Made by a program: the position numbers and the translations under genes. Under the pieces are notes generated by a model. It had not been told where the DNA came from, did no database searches, and saw only the letters and a list, made by a program, of their open reading frames with translations. DNA of 64,000 bases from Anniella stebbinsi (Eukaryota; Chordata; Lepidosauria; Squamata; Anniellidae). Positions 11,036 to 21,289 of this stretch are shown one piece after another (within the stretch, counting starts at the first letter, position 1; each line of letters opens with the position of its first letter). Where the stretch lies: contig JARDYH010000007.1 of the NCBI GenBank assembly GCA_029215795.1, positions 89,853,263 through 89,917,262 of the forward strand. The letters run 5' to 3'.

Positions 11036-12034
11036 ATGGTTTCCAGAAAGTGTTCTCAAAGTAATTCTAATCAGCCTTCTCCCCCTCATACCAAACAGCT
11101 TAAAATAGATGAGTTTTTTAGATCTGATAGGTTGGTAATCGATGATAGTAAACCTATGCTTCCCACTTTTAATAGATTTGATGTTTTAGATATTTAAAGT
11201 TTAGAGCTTCAGCAACCACATACCGGAAATACTACTACTACTAACTATGCAAGTGGGAGCAGACATGAGAATATTAATAAGTCTATTACTTCTCTTAGTG
11301 ACAGTGCACTTCTAGCAGAGCAATCTAATTTGGTGGCCAAAATAGTTAAAGATATTTATAAAGAGCTCAAAAGAATTTCAAATAACGTAGATACCCTTAT
11401 ATCTGTTATGAAAAGGGAAAGCTCTGCTTCCCTTCTTAAGCTAACTACTGAGAAGTGGGATGGTATTAAAATACCAAATAGGAAGGAAGTTGATATGGAC
11501 CTAAATCAACTTCTTTCAATGGACCCAAATCTACTTCTTCAGGTTAATAAGGTTGCTCTAACTGTTTATCCTTATGAAGAATGTACTTTCTCATGGAACA
11601 CGATGACCTGTGCTTTGAAACATCTTAGCACCTTATTACATTTACCGATGAAGGAAATTGATCTTTCATTCATCAAAGTGTTATATGCCCCTCCTCAAAT
11701 ACAAAAATACATCTTAGTATTTAGCTCAGACAGAACTCCATCTCTATTACTGAAAAGGAAGGAATTTTTGGCCAGGTTAGGTGTGCTACCTAATCGAGTG
11801 TTTCTGGATACAGTGAGGAAACCACTTTTGACTCTGAATAACTCCCAGGGTTTGGGAAGATACTATCCTAGATCATCCCTTCTGACTGAGAATTGGACCT
11901 CAAAAGAAATGCCCTTGATATCCTTCAGTAAGGAACATCAGGATACTCAGTTACATCCTGTATCGATGAATACCTCCGAGAAAGATTGCTCTCATGACCC
12001 ATTTAATAATTCCAGGGTCATTGAAGAAGAGTAG
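11036..12034 (+). pseudogene. LINE ORF1, one internal stop
   Basis: An ATG at 11036 opens a frame of 332 codons that runs to the stop ending at 12034, broken once by TAA at 11195-11197. The first 53 residues are basic and polar (KQLKIDEFF near residues 22-30). Beyond the stop lies a helical-looking segment (VAKIVKDIYKELKRISNNVD), then a region with DMDLNQLLSMDPNLLLQVNK. No CCHC zinc knuckle or RRM is obvious. ORF1 proteins bind element RNA in cytoplasmic particles; that role is inferred from position only. It lies 84 bases before the downstream frame. Confidence 0.7.
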
Positions 12035-13017
12035 TTAATAGGTTCATTCAATCAGTTGCCCCAAACTGAGCAAAAAGCTATTATACATAGATTGGGCATT
12101 TGAAGGGAAAGATTAGTTGTGCAGAGCAGGCCTGAGTTGGACCCAGGTCCAGTGGTATCACTGACTACACAATCCAAAACAGATAGGATTGCCAACACTA
12201 TGCGCCAGGACGACTTGATTAGTTTTGAAGTCTCCCCTAGAAATAGAAATGTTGTCTCTAATCAAACATTTCAAACAATGGCTAATTGGCTAGAGATGAG
12301 AAAACTGGAGCCCCATGAAGTAGGAGAAGGAAAAGCTATAAGGAAAGTTACTACTCTCGTAGAAATACACCAACCACAATGTAATCCTCATTTGCTAAAG
12401 AATGGGTCAATAGTAACTACAGAAAAGGCTATTGAAATGGAGGCTCTAACACAGCTATGACAAAAAGCACAATTAAAAGCTGGAGTTTCCTGTTTGTCTT
12501 GGAACCTGGCTGGCTGGAGGAATAAGCTAGAGGATAATGACTTTTTTTATTATATAAGCAAATTCTGTTGTTTCAAGAAACCTGGTTAATGCAGGAAATT
12601 TGGTTGCCTGGATATGTGGCTTATTCAATCCCTGCATCCTCTGCCTCCGAAGGTGGTAGACCAAGTGGAGGATTGGCTATACTAATATCTAGGGATGTGC
12701 ACTGACCCCCCCGGATCGGATCGGATAGCGGATCGGAATCGGACCTGGGGGGTCGGATCGGATCGGATCGGAGGCTGGTCGGATCGGATCGGACCAGATG
12801 TCCGATCCGGATCGGACGCCATTTTGAATGCTTTTTCCCATAGCCAAGTATTGTTTTACAAAAACACCTATAACTTTTTCATTTTTAAAGATAGAAGGAT
12901 GAAACTTGGGCAAATTGTAGACTGGTTAGGGATAGTTATCTGTGAGAAATTTCAGAAAGATTGGTGCATGCGTTTTGTGGCAATTAATTTTTTAATAAAT
13001 ACCCAGGAATGCTTATA

Positions 13018-14165
13018 ACTTTGTCATTTTTAAAGTTACAAACATGAAACTTTGCCACATTGTAGGAGGTACCTTGGGACCTATGTGTGTGAAATTTCAG
13101 AAACATAGGTGCTTGCCTTGTGTGGCAATTAATTTTAGAAAAATGGGTAGTAGTGGGGTAAATACAGTTACGCCTCCCATTTTTTTATTTTTAAAGATAC
13201 AAACAGGAAACCTGGGCACATTACAGGAACCACTTGCCTTGATATGTGAGTAAAATTTCAGAAACATTGGAGCTTGCCTTGTGTGGCAATTAAGTTTTGA
13301 AACAATGAGGAAAGAAACACCTATAACTTTGTCATTTTTAAAGTTACACACATGAAACTTTGCCACATTGTAGGTGGTACCTTGGGACCTATGTGTGTGA
13401 AATTTCAGAAACATAGGTGCTTGCCTTGTGTGGCAATTAATTTTAGAAAAATGGGTAGTAGTGGGGTAAATACAGTTATGCCTCCCATTTTTTTAGTTTT
13501 GAAGATACAAACAGGAAACTTGGGCACATTACAGGGAACACTTCACTTGATATGTGTGTAAAATTTCAGAAACATTGGTGCTTGCCTGGTGTGGCAATTA
13601 ATTTTTGAAACAATGAGGGATTCATTGGACAGCACTTGCCCATAGGGATTCATTGGAGAGTACTTGTCCATAGGGAATCATTGGAAAGCACTTTCCCATA
13701 GGGAATCATTGCATTGCACTTTCCCACTGAGAAATGCAGTTATGCCTCCCACATTTTTATTTTTGAAGATACAAACAGGAAACTTGGGCACATTGTAGAC
13801 TGGTTAGGGATAGTTATCTGTGAGAAATTTCAGAAAGATTGGTGCATGCATTTTGTGGCAATTAATTTTTTAATAAATACGCAGGAATGCCTATAACTTT
13901 GTCATTTTTAAAGTTACACACATGAAACTTTGCCACATTGTAGGTGGTACCTTGGGACCTATGTGTGTGAAATTTCAAAAACGTAGGTGCTTGCCTTGTA
14001 TGGCAATTAATTTTAGAAAAATGGGTAGTAGTGGGGTAAATACAGTTACGCCTCCCATTTTTTTTATTTTTTAAGATACAAACAGGAAACATGGGCACAT
14101 TACAGGGAACACTTCACTTGATATGTGTCTAAAATTTCAGAAACATTGGAGCTTGCCTTGTGTGG
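13018..14165. repeat. 308-bp tandem units in left arm of the hAT foldback
   Basis: Each unit has a CTATAACTTTGTCATTTTTA segment, a TGCCACATTGTAGG segment, GGTGCTTGCCTTGTGTGGCA, GGGTAGTAGTGGGGTAAATA and a TACAAACAGGAAAC segment. Starts near 13018 and 13326 are exactly 308 bases apart; the third unit begins near 13896 after a spacer. The same units appear reversed near 15760-16320 (two copies, 308 apart) and once per arm in the element at 46754-48445. Because 308 is not a multiple of three, the recurring frame does not continue from unit to unit. Confidence 0.85.
13617..13728. repeat. 28-bp minisatellite, four units
   Basis: Four imperfect 28-bp units of the form GGGATTCATTGGACAGCACT plus TGCCCATA. 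The fourth unit is the most diverged. It occurs only in the left arm, so it was gained or amplified after the two arms formed, or was lost from the right arm. Confidence 0.85.
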
Positions 14166-14435
14166 CAATTAATTTTTGAAACAATGAGGAAAGAAACGCC
14201 TATAACCTTTTTATTTTAAAAGTTAGAAGTCTGAACATTGCTCACTTTGTAGATGGGTTAGGGGTAGATAGATATGTGTCAGAAATTTCAGAATGATAGG
14301 TCCTTGCATTTGATGGCTATGGAATTTTTAGATAAAATGTTTCAAAAAATTTTCCACAGAGGCCCGGTCTTCCCCTCTTCCCCCTACCGTATTGGAAGCA
14401 GTATGTATTATTACTTTTTTAAAAAATGTAATTAG

Positions 14436-14638
14436 TAGGATGACCATATGAAAAGGAATACAGGGCTTTAACAGTGGAATAGAAAAGGGAATTTCAGTAG
14501 GTGTCATTTGTATCCATGCGGCACCTGGTGAAATTCCCTCTTCATCACAAAAGTTAAAATTGCAGGAGCTCTGCTCTCTTTTGTATCTGGTCACTCTAGT
14601 ATAGCTCCTGCAGCTTTAACTGTCATATGGTCACCCTT
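14436..14638. mobile_element. GACCATATG-family MITE nested in the hAT element
   Basis: Starts TAGGATGACCATATGAAAAG, passes through GGGAATTTCAGTAGGTGTCA and GAAATTCCCTCTTCATCACA, and ends CATATGGTCACCCTT. It is shorter than the 316-bp copy at 23775-24090. Its immediate flanks are themselves inverted (ATTGGAAGCAGTATGT at about 14391 and ACATACTGCTTCCAAT at 14647), so it lies inside a smaller palindrome. A second GGTCATCCTA at 14742-14751 could be an alternative right end. Confidence 0.75.
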
Positions 14639-14759
14639 GTTTCCCAACATACTGCTTCCAATACTGTAGGTAGAATATTTGCCTCTTTATGATCTCAAGC
14701 CTAAAAAAAAAAAAAATTGTACACACCAGTCTCCTGGTACTGGTCATCCTACTATTAAT

Positions 14760-15511
14760 TAATTGTAGCTGATAGGAAAGGGTTAAATCGTGGGAGCTGC
14801 AAGGAATTAAGAAAAAAGGAGAGGGGGTTTTGCCATTTTTTGAGCGCTCCTTAATTAGGGCTGCCCAAATGATAATGGACGGGTGGTGTGTGTGCGCGCG
14901 CGGGCGGCGGCGGCGGGCTTGGCAGCGTATCCTCCTGGCTGCCGAGGCCGGGTGTCTGGAGCGGAGCACGCGCTGTCAGTTGGTGAGCGGAGGGGCCATT
15001 GAACGCCCTCCCCATCATCCTCTTCATCATCAACCTACCCCCGCGGCCCAGCGGAGCACAACAGCCCGCATTAGGCAAGCCCTTCAGGAGCCTCACAGCA
15101 GCCAGGCAGAGCCTCTGCTGCCCAGGAACCGGCCCGCACGCGAGGGCACCGGCGGGGCGCACACACAACGCCGGCGAGGGGGAGGAGAAGGGGAGGAACA
15201 AAGGATCAAAGAGATCGAGAGAGAGTGATCCTTCCTTGCACGCATGGCTGCAAAACTGAGCTAGGTTCAGCCGTTCTGCTTGAGTAAAAAGTGAAAGCAG
15301 ACACGAGCCCTGTAATGGATACTAGCAACAGGATCAAAGGGATCGAGATGAGAGAGATCCTTCCTTGCACGCATGGCTGCAAAACTCAGCTAGGCTCAGC
15401 CGTTCTGCTTGAGTAAAAAGTGAAAGCAGACACGAGCCCTGTAATGGATACTAGCAACAGGATCAAAGGGATCGAGACGAGAGAGTGTTTCCTTTTCTTC
15501 GCGGGAAGCGG
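14760..15511. other. CpG-rich block inside the hAT foldback, probably captured host DNA
   Basis: Between the foldback arms lies DNA unlike either arm: TTTTTTGAGCGCTCCTTAAT and GGGCTGCCCAAATGATAATG near 14835-14877, then a run with many CpG dinucleotides (GCGCGCGCGGGCGGCGGCGG at about 14893). After it come 2.2 copies of a 128-129-bp tandem unit starting at 15204, 15332 and 15461 (GATCAAAG, CCTTCCTTGCACGCATGG, TGAGTAAAAAGTGAAAGCAG). A 132-codon frame (14830-15228) has biased composition and no known domain. The composition suggests a copied promoter or first exon. The source gene is not identified. Confidence 0.6.
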
Positions 15512-16644
15512 GAGGGGGAAGAGGGGAAGACCGGGCCTCTGTGGAAAATTTTTTGAAACATTTTATCTAAAAATTCCATAGCCATCAAATGCAAGGACCT
15601 ATCATTCTGAAATTTCTGACACATATCTACCCCTAACCCATCTACAAAGTGAGCAATGTTCAGACTTCTAACTTTTAAAATAAAAAGGTTATAGGCGTTT
15701 CTTTCCTCATTGTTTCAAAAATTAATTGCCACACAAGGCAAGCTCCAATGTTTCTGAAATTTTAGACACATATCAAGTGAAGTGTTCCCTGTAATGTGCC
15801 CAAGTTTCCTGTTTGTATCTTCAAAACTAAAAAAATGGGAGGCATAACTGTATTTACCCCACTACTACCCATTTTTCTAAAATTAATTGCCACACAAGGC
15901 AAGCACCTATGTTTCTGAAATTTCACACACATAGGTCCCAAGGTACCACCTACAATGTGGCAAAGTTTCATGTGTGTAACTTTAAAAATGACAAAGTTAT
16001 AGGTGTTTCTTTCCTCATTGTTTCAAAACTTAATTGCCACACAAGGCAAGCTCCAATGTTTCTGAAATTTCACTCACATATCAAGGCAAGTAGTACCTGT
16101 AATGTGCCCAGGTTTCCTGTTTGTATCTTTAAAAATAAAAAAATGGGAGGCGTAACTGTATTTACCCCACTACTACCCATTTTTCTAAAATTAATTGCCA
16201 CACAAGGCAAGCACCTATGTTTCTGAAATTTCACACACGTAGGTCCCAAGGTACCTCCTACAATGTGGCAAAGTTTCATGTTTGTAACTTTAAAAATGAC
16301 AAAGTTATAAGCATTCCTGGGTATTTATTAAAAAATTAATTGCCACAAAACGCATGCACCAATCTTTCTGAAATTTCTCACAGATAACTATCCCTAACCA
16401 TTCTACAATGTGCCCAAGTTTCATCCTTTTATCTTTAAAAATGAAAAAGTTATAGGCGTTTTTGTAAAACAATACTTGGCTATGGGAAAAAGCATTCAAA
16501 ATGGCGTCCGATCCGGATCGGACCTCGTCGGATCGGATCGGATCGGATCGGAGGTTGGTCGGATCGGATCGGATCGGATCTTCCCAATTTTGGGTCGGAT
16601 CGGATTCGGATCATGGATTGTTTCCGATCCGATGCACACCCCTA

Positions 16645-16652
16645 CTAATATC
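16645..16652 (+). repeat. 8-bp target duplication of the large hAT element
   Basis: CTAATATC at 16645-16652 repeats 12682-12689 exactly. It sets the element ends and supports the hAT assignment. Confidence 0.93.
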
Positions 16653-17941
16653 TACCTCCTTTAAGACCTCAATCATTCAGCTTAAAGGGTTGGCCCCATG
16701 TGCCATGGCTGTCCTTATTAAAAATCCAACATATTCTTATATTTTTGTTAATATCTATGTTCCTCCTAGAAGCTCACCATATTGTGACGTAGATTGTTGG
16801 AACAAGTTAGAAGATTACTTAGCTGAGCTTGAGCATGAATTCCCTTTAGTCCCGCTAGTGGTGACTGGTGATTTTAATGCACGTATAGGTCCAACTAACC
16901 AGGCTATCGCAATGGCTCTAGGAAGTCCAACGGAGCTATGGGAAGACTTGGAAATCCGAAAATCCAAAGACATGAAGATTAATAACTTTGGCCTTATCCT
17001 TTTCGCACTAGCAACAAAACTAAATTTAACATTAATCAATGGCTCCCAACTAGATAACTCAGGAGGGGAGTTTACCTATATAAGTAATTTAGGTGCAAGT
17101 ATTGTGGATTACGTGATGATTTCTTATCTTTTCCAATCAACATTTCTATCTTTCACAGTAGATTCAGTAGCTGACAGTGACCATCAGCCACTTAGATTTT
17201 CCTTGCAGTGGTCCAATAGTGTTACTACAAATTTTGACACACATCTGAATTTTGAGCAAGCACTTTTAACATCGGACAAGCAGATTAAATGGAATCCCTT
17301 GCTGCAAGCTGATTTGGATCTCAGACTATATTCAGAAGAATTTTTGAGATTAAGAAATGACCTGCTCCAAGCTTCTAATATTGAATTAGCGAATCAATTA
17401 TATGTACAATTAGTAAATTCCCTTAGACCTTTTTTTCTAAAAAAAGGCATCCCTACCAGAAAATTGTCAAACCAAAAGGGGTAATGAATGGTTCGATAAA
17501 GATTGCAAGACACTAAAAAGGCAGATGGGAAAAGTTATAAGATCATATCGCTAGTAATTCTTCTATAATTCCCCCTCAATTTTATGAAATGCGCAAAAAG
17601 TATAAAAGATTAATCAGAGAGAAAAAAAGAATCTACTATGAGGAACAGTGGAAGGAATTAGGCCTCGCACTCTTGCAAAAGAACCCAATAAATTCTGGGA
17701 TATACTTGCAAGGTTGGAAAAAAGATCTGCTCCTGTTCTAGAGGGAACCATTGCTAAGATTGAATGGGAAAGCCATTTTAGGAGGGTATTTAATGAGCCC
17801 AACCTTCCTATTGCTTCTACTGAGGATTATACAGAATGTAATTGGGAACACTGTTTGGAAAATATCTCAGTAGGTAGGGTGAAGTCTCTAATCTTAAGAC
17901 TAAAAAATGGTAAAGCTCCTGGAGAAGATGCTCTGCCAGCA

Positions 17942-17942
17942 G

Positions 17943-17983
<41 letters not shown>

Positions 17984-18105
17984 TTATTTCTTACCCGCCT
18001 CTCCGTCTGGATCGAGGCGGGGAACAACAACATGATAAAATACATAAACTGATTAAAACATGACACATATTATTAAAACTGCATAAAAAATCCTAAAACA
18101 TCCTA
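17942..18105 (-). mobile_element. Short 5'-truncated L2 tail inserted in the LINE reverse transcriptase
   Basis: An (AAT)n array (17942-17981) is followed by TTTATTTCTTACCCGCCTCT, a GGATCGAGGCGGGGAACAAC segment and CATGATAAAATACATAAA. This is the 3' end, on the minus strand, of the L2 family also found at 22505-22990 and 48885-49440. It splits ORF2 between DALPA and a PDWWAPIFASLF segment. The insert is only about 165 bases long. Confidence 0.9.
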
Positions 18106-19906
18106 CATTCCCTGATTGGTGGGCTCCAATATTTGCCTCATTATTCTCCTTAATTAACATCACCAGGATTTCACCTCCGAGTTGGTCATCAGCTATTGTG
18201 GTCCCAATCTACAAAAAGGGGCCTAGAAATGATCCAGCAAATTATAGGCCAATTAGCTTATTAGATGTTCAAGTGAAGATTTATGCCAGGTTTCTTCTTG
18301 ATAAATTGGAGGATTGGGTGGAAGATCACGCTTTGCTTGCTCCAGAACAGGCTGGCTTTCGCCAGGACGGTCAACTCTAGATAATTGTTTTATGCTGAAA
18401 TGTATTATTGATAAATGTTTGGCCGGAACTGTAAAGCATGTTTATGCGGCCTTCATTGATTTGAAGGCTGCTTTCAATTCTATTCCATTGGAACGCCTTT
18501 GGAGCAAATTACAATCTATGGTCATTGACATGCAGCTGCTAAAATGTATAATTGCTTTATATTCCGGAACATCCTTATGAGTTAAAATGGATGGAGGACA
18601 TCTATCTGACCCTGCACCAGTTACAAAATGAGTAAGACAGGGATGTTTACTAGCCCCTCTTCTCTTCAATTTATTTTTAAATGATGTAGTTGAGTTCTTA
18701 AGAGGTGACCACTATTTTCCAGTTAAAATAGGAAATCAGAAATATTCTATCCTTCTTTATGCAGATGACGCAATTCTAATTTCTTACACTCAGTTGGGCC
18801 TGCGTAGATTGTTAAAGCGGTTCAGTTTATATTGCAAGAACGAGCTTCTTTCTATCAATTACCAAAAAACAAAAGTTATTATATTTGGAGCAAGTATTTT
18901 CTTTTAAGTATCTTGGTGTGGTGTTTCAGTGGACAAGTACATGGTCTTCGCAGATTCAATCAAGCACCCTGTTAGCTGGTAGAACTTTAAATGGACTATT
19001 ACGGTTCTATTGCACTAAAGGGGGCAATCTGGTTCAGCCCACTTTAGAATTGTATAAGATCAGGGTTCTTCCAAAATTGTTATATGGAGCACCACTGTGG
19101 GCTATGGCCAACCTGGATTCATTAGAAAGAGCTCAAAATAAATTTCCGCGTAGACTCCTTGCAGTTCCCATTTCTACAAAATTGGAATTGCTCCGTGCAG
19201 AACTGGGTGTAATGACAATCAAAGCTGAAACTCTCAGACTAGCCCTGCTCTTCTGGCTAAAAAATCATTTTCAAGCAGGTATCAGAATTTCTTCTGATGG
19301 TTTTGGAAGAGATGGGCCCCAGTTGCCATGAATCTGGGATTTTCTTTCTCTTGTCTCCTAACACAAGGTTATGACAGAGCTAAAGTATTACTGCTCCAAA
19401 GGCTTAAGGACACTGAGATGCAATCTCAGCTGGCTGAGATCAAGACTTGCCAGTCTAATAACTTCTATGCCTCCTTTACTCCTTTGTATTTATCTTTTCC
19501 AAAATACCTTGTAGATTTACCAAATATTAAAATGAGGGTAGCCTTTACTCGGGCAAGATTAAATGTTCTTCCGCTGGCAGATTGGGTGGGTCGGCATAAG
19601 GGGGTTCCTAAGAAGGATAGAGTATGCAGTTGTAATTCTGTATCAACTGAAGATATTATTCATGTATTATTCTTAGAATGCTCATTGTATAACGATCTCA
19701 GAACCAAATATATTTATCCATTGTTAAGTTCACTAAAGGGTAGGCCATCTCTTGTTAAGGTTTGTTTCTTATTGTCTGATGTATGTATGTATGTATCCTT
19801 TAGAACTTCTAAATTCCTTGTCAATGCTCTACAAATACGTGCCACAAAGTTTAAAGATTGTATGGAAAATGATCCAGCTCTTATTGGTTTACTAGCAGAG
19901 TTTTAA

Positions 19907-19991
19907 TTGTATAGAGTGTTTTTTTCCCCCTCGTTTGTAATTGTGCATAATGGCAATTTGCTAAGACACAATAAAGTATGTTCTGTTCTGT
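19907..19991 (+). other. LINE 3' UTR with AATAAA and TTCTG tail
   Basis: After the last stop there are about 85 non-coding bases with AATAAA at 19970-19975 and then ATGTTCTGTTCTGT. A short repeat tail instead of poly-A is common for CR1- or L2-related LINEs. The 3' edge is taken where the TTCTG pattern stops. Confidence 0.6.
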
Positions 19992-20660
19992 AAAGGATAA
20001 AGGGAGATTTGGAGTGGGGAAGAGCTTCACACAAGGTTTGGGGATAGGAGATCTCATGTGGTTGGTACAGCCAATGGAACTTTGGTACCAGCTTGGAAAC
20101 TCCATCACAAGGAGCCAAGGCAACTTCAAAGCCAAAACGTTGGATGGGCATGGAGGGGTGGGGAAAGGAGAGAGGTTTTTGTGTCTGAAATTCACAAATT
20201 GAGTTACCAGACATATCTTTGCCTGCAGAACCCTAGTTACTTATTAATTGGTTTTTAAATGTCATTAACCACCTTGAGCCTTTAGAGATGGAGGCAGTTA
20301 AAATTCTGCAAACAAATCAATCTACTGTCTGGGCACCAGCGATGTGTCGATTCCACTTGTGTACCCATGCCTGCTGCCTGCGATTTAAAATCACAGGCTT
20401 CTGGGGCATTCTGCCTTCTGCCAAGGATGTCTTCTGCCCTCCCCCCCCCCCCTCAAATGGGGCCCTAGGTGGAACTTGAATGTTGACAGCTTGGAAAGTG
20501 AGTGAGCATCAGGAGAGGAAGAAATGTGTGTACACAGTTACTTTGTCTTGATCAGCAGCTGAAATATGACACCTGAGACTTCATTCTGCAGTCTGGGCAA
20601 ATAAGCAGCATCCATCCTAAAACCCTCACTGGGAAAGGGTGGTGGAGGCCACAGTCATAA
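19992..20660. other. Mostly no recognisable feature; possible LINE 3' scrap at 20240-20290
   Basis: TTTTTAAATGTCATTAACCACCTTGAGCCT resembles in outline a LINE 3' end, but is too short to place. A poly-C run lies near 20440-20453. No gene-like frame stands out. Confidence 0.4.
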
Positions 20661-20678
20661 ACAAGAGTACAACTGAGT

Positions 20679-20679
<1 letters not shown>

Positions 20680-20727
<48 letters not shown>
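20680..20727. repeat. (TC)n microsatellite
   Basis: An almost perfect TC array of about 23 units. A purine-pyrimidine mirror repeat of this length can form triplex DNA. Confidence 0.95.
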
Positions 20728-20728
<1 letters not shown>

Positions 20729-21285
20729 GTCTCTGCAAGAGGCTGGCAGGATAACAGGAGATGGCCCTTGACTTCTTTGGTGTTTCTTTCCTTGATTCGT
20801 GACTCATTTGTGCAACGTGGAAACAGGCTGTGGTACCTGAACCAGGGCCAGCATCAAGGGTAGGCATAACAGCAACCCACTGGCAAGATGGACTTGCTCC
20901 ATCTTTGCACTATTTCAACTTGCTTGTTGCCCTGCCTCTTGCTCTGACACAGGCAATGGTGATGATGAGATGGAGAAGCAGTAGATACCACTGCCTATCT
21001 GCTCACTGGCAAGCAAATATGGGAAAGAAGATGTGGAACAATAGCAGTTGGTGAGACTGGTGCTGAGAAGGTAAACCCATTGAGCGAAGGGGCCTATTGA
21101 GGGAGTCTTGCCCAAGAGCCCTGGAAAAGCTGGAGCCACTAGCATCTGAGTGAAAACATCCATCTAAAGGAGAGATGTTGACATGAGGATGGAGGCAAAT
21201 TAGTGGAAACTGGCAGATAGGAGCAGAAAGGTAGGCATGGGGATAAATTTGTTAAGCGTTTTAATGCGAATGTACTTAATTTGAC
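20728..21285. other. No recognisable feature
   Basis: No named repeat and no convincing frame. The minus frames at 20655-20867 and 20915-21163 show no domain; the first runs through the TC array. Confidence 0.5.
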
Positions 21286-21289
21286 ACTT

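Larger units (their letters stand above)
12690..16644. mobile_element. Large hAT-type foldback element with captured centre (copy 2)
   Basis: Ends TAGGGATGTGCA and TGCACACCCCTA, flanked by the perfect 8-bp duplication CTAATATC (12682-12689, 16645-16652). Removing the element and one duplication rejoins the LINE endonuclease in the phase RPSGGLAILIS-TSF. Subterminal (CGGAT)n zones lead into inverted arms (about 12795-14385 and 15512-16530). The arms carry 308-bp tandem units: three copies left (13018, 13326, 13896), two right. The left arm also has a 28-bp minisatellite. The 1127-bp centre holds a nested MITE and a CpG-rich block. The small frames that recur on both strands (KLCHIVGGTLGPMCVKFQKH type) follow the repeat units and are not known proteins. 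No transposase. Confidence 0.92.
12119..19906 (+). pseudogene. LINE ORF2: endonuclease and reverse transcriptase, disrupted
   Basis: Endonuclease signs in order: SWNLAGW near 12495, QETW (12574-12585), GRPSGGLAILIS ending at the hAT insertion; after it NIYVPP, TGDFNARIG (16864-16890), a GEFTYISNLGASIVDYVMIS block and SDHQPL near 17176. Reverse transcriptase signs: LKNGKAPGEDALP (before 17942), IVVPIYKKGPRNDPANYRPI (from about 18197), LLAPEQAGFR, FIDLKAAFNSIP near 18452, RQGCLLAPLLFNL, and catalytic YADD at 18758-18769. A C-terminal CSCN-HVLFLECSLY region ends at 19906. Breaks include a stop at 12458, a frameshift near 12555, a stop at 17482, frameshifts near 17560-17680 and stops near 18580 and 18629. 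The YADD and endonuclease residues are still readable, so the copy is not very old. Confidence 0.88.
11000..19991 (+). mobile_element. APE-type non-LTR retrotransposon (LINE), nearly full length, disrupted
   Basis: The element has an ORF1, then an ORF2 with an apurinic-type endonuclease, reverse transcriptase and a C-terminal cysteine-bearing tail. It ends in AATAAA (19970-19975) and a short TTCTG-type tail. Its 5' limit is not visible; the 10640-11035 stretch may be leader. Two later insertions break it: a hAT foldback at 12690-16644 and a reverse L2 tail at 17942-18105. Without them it is about 4.9 kb. Several frameshifts and stops show it is dead. The clade is uncertain; the domain set fits CR1, L2, I or Vingi-like groups and excludes elements with a restriction-like endonuclease. 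No RNase H was seen. Confidence 0.88.

Noticed and set aside
13617..13728. CRISPR-like array
   Set aside because: Units are contiguous 28-bp repeats with no spacers, inside a vertebrate transposon.
14830..15228. 132-codon frame in the captured CpG block as a protein gene
   Set aside because: Arg/Ala/Pro-rich composition is what CpG-rich DNA gives; opposite-strand frames of like length exist. No domain or known start.
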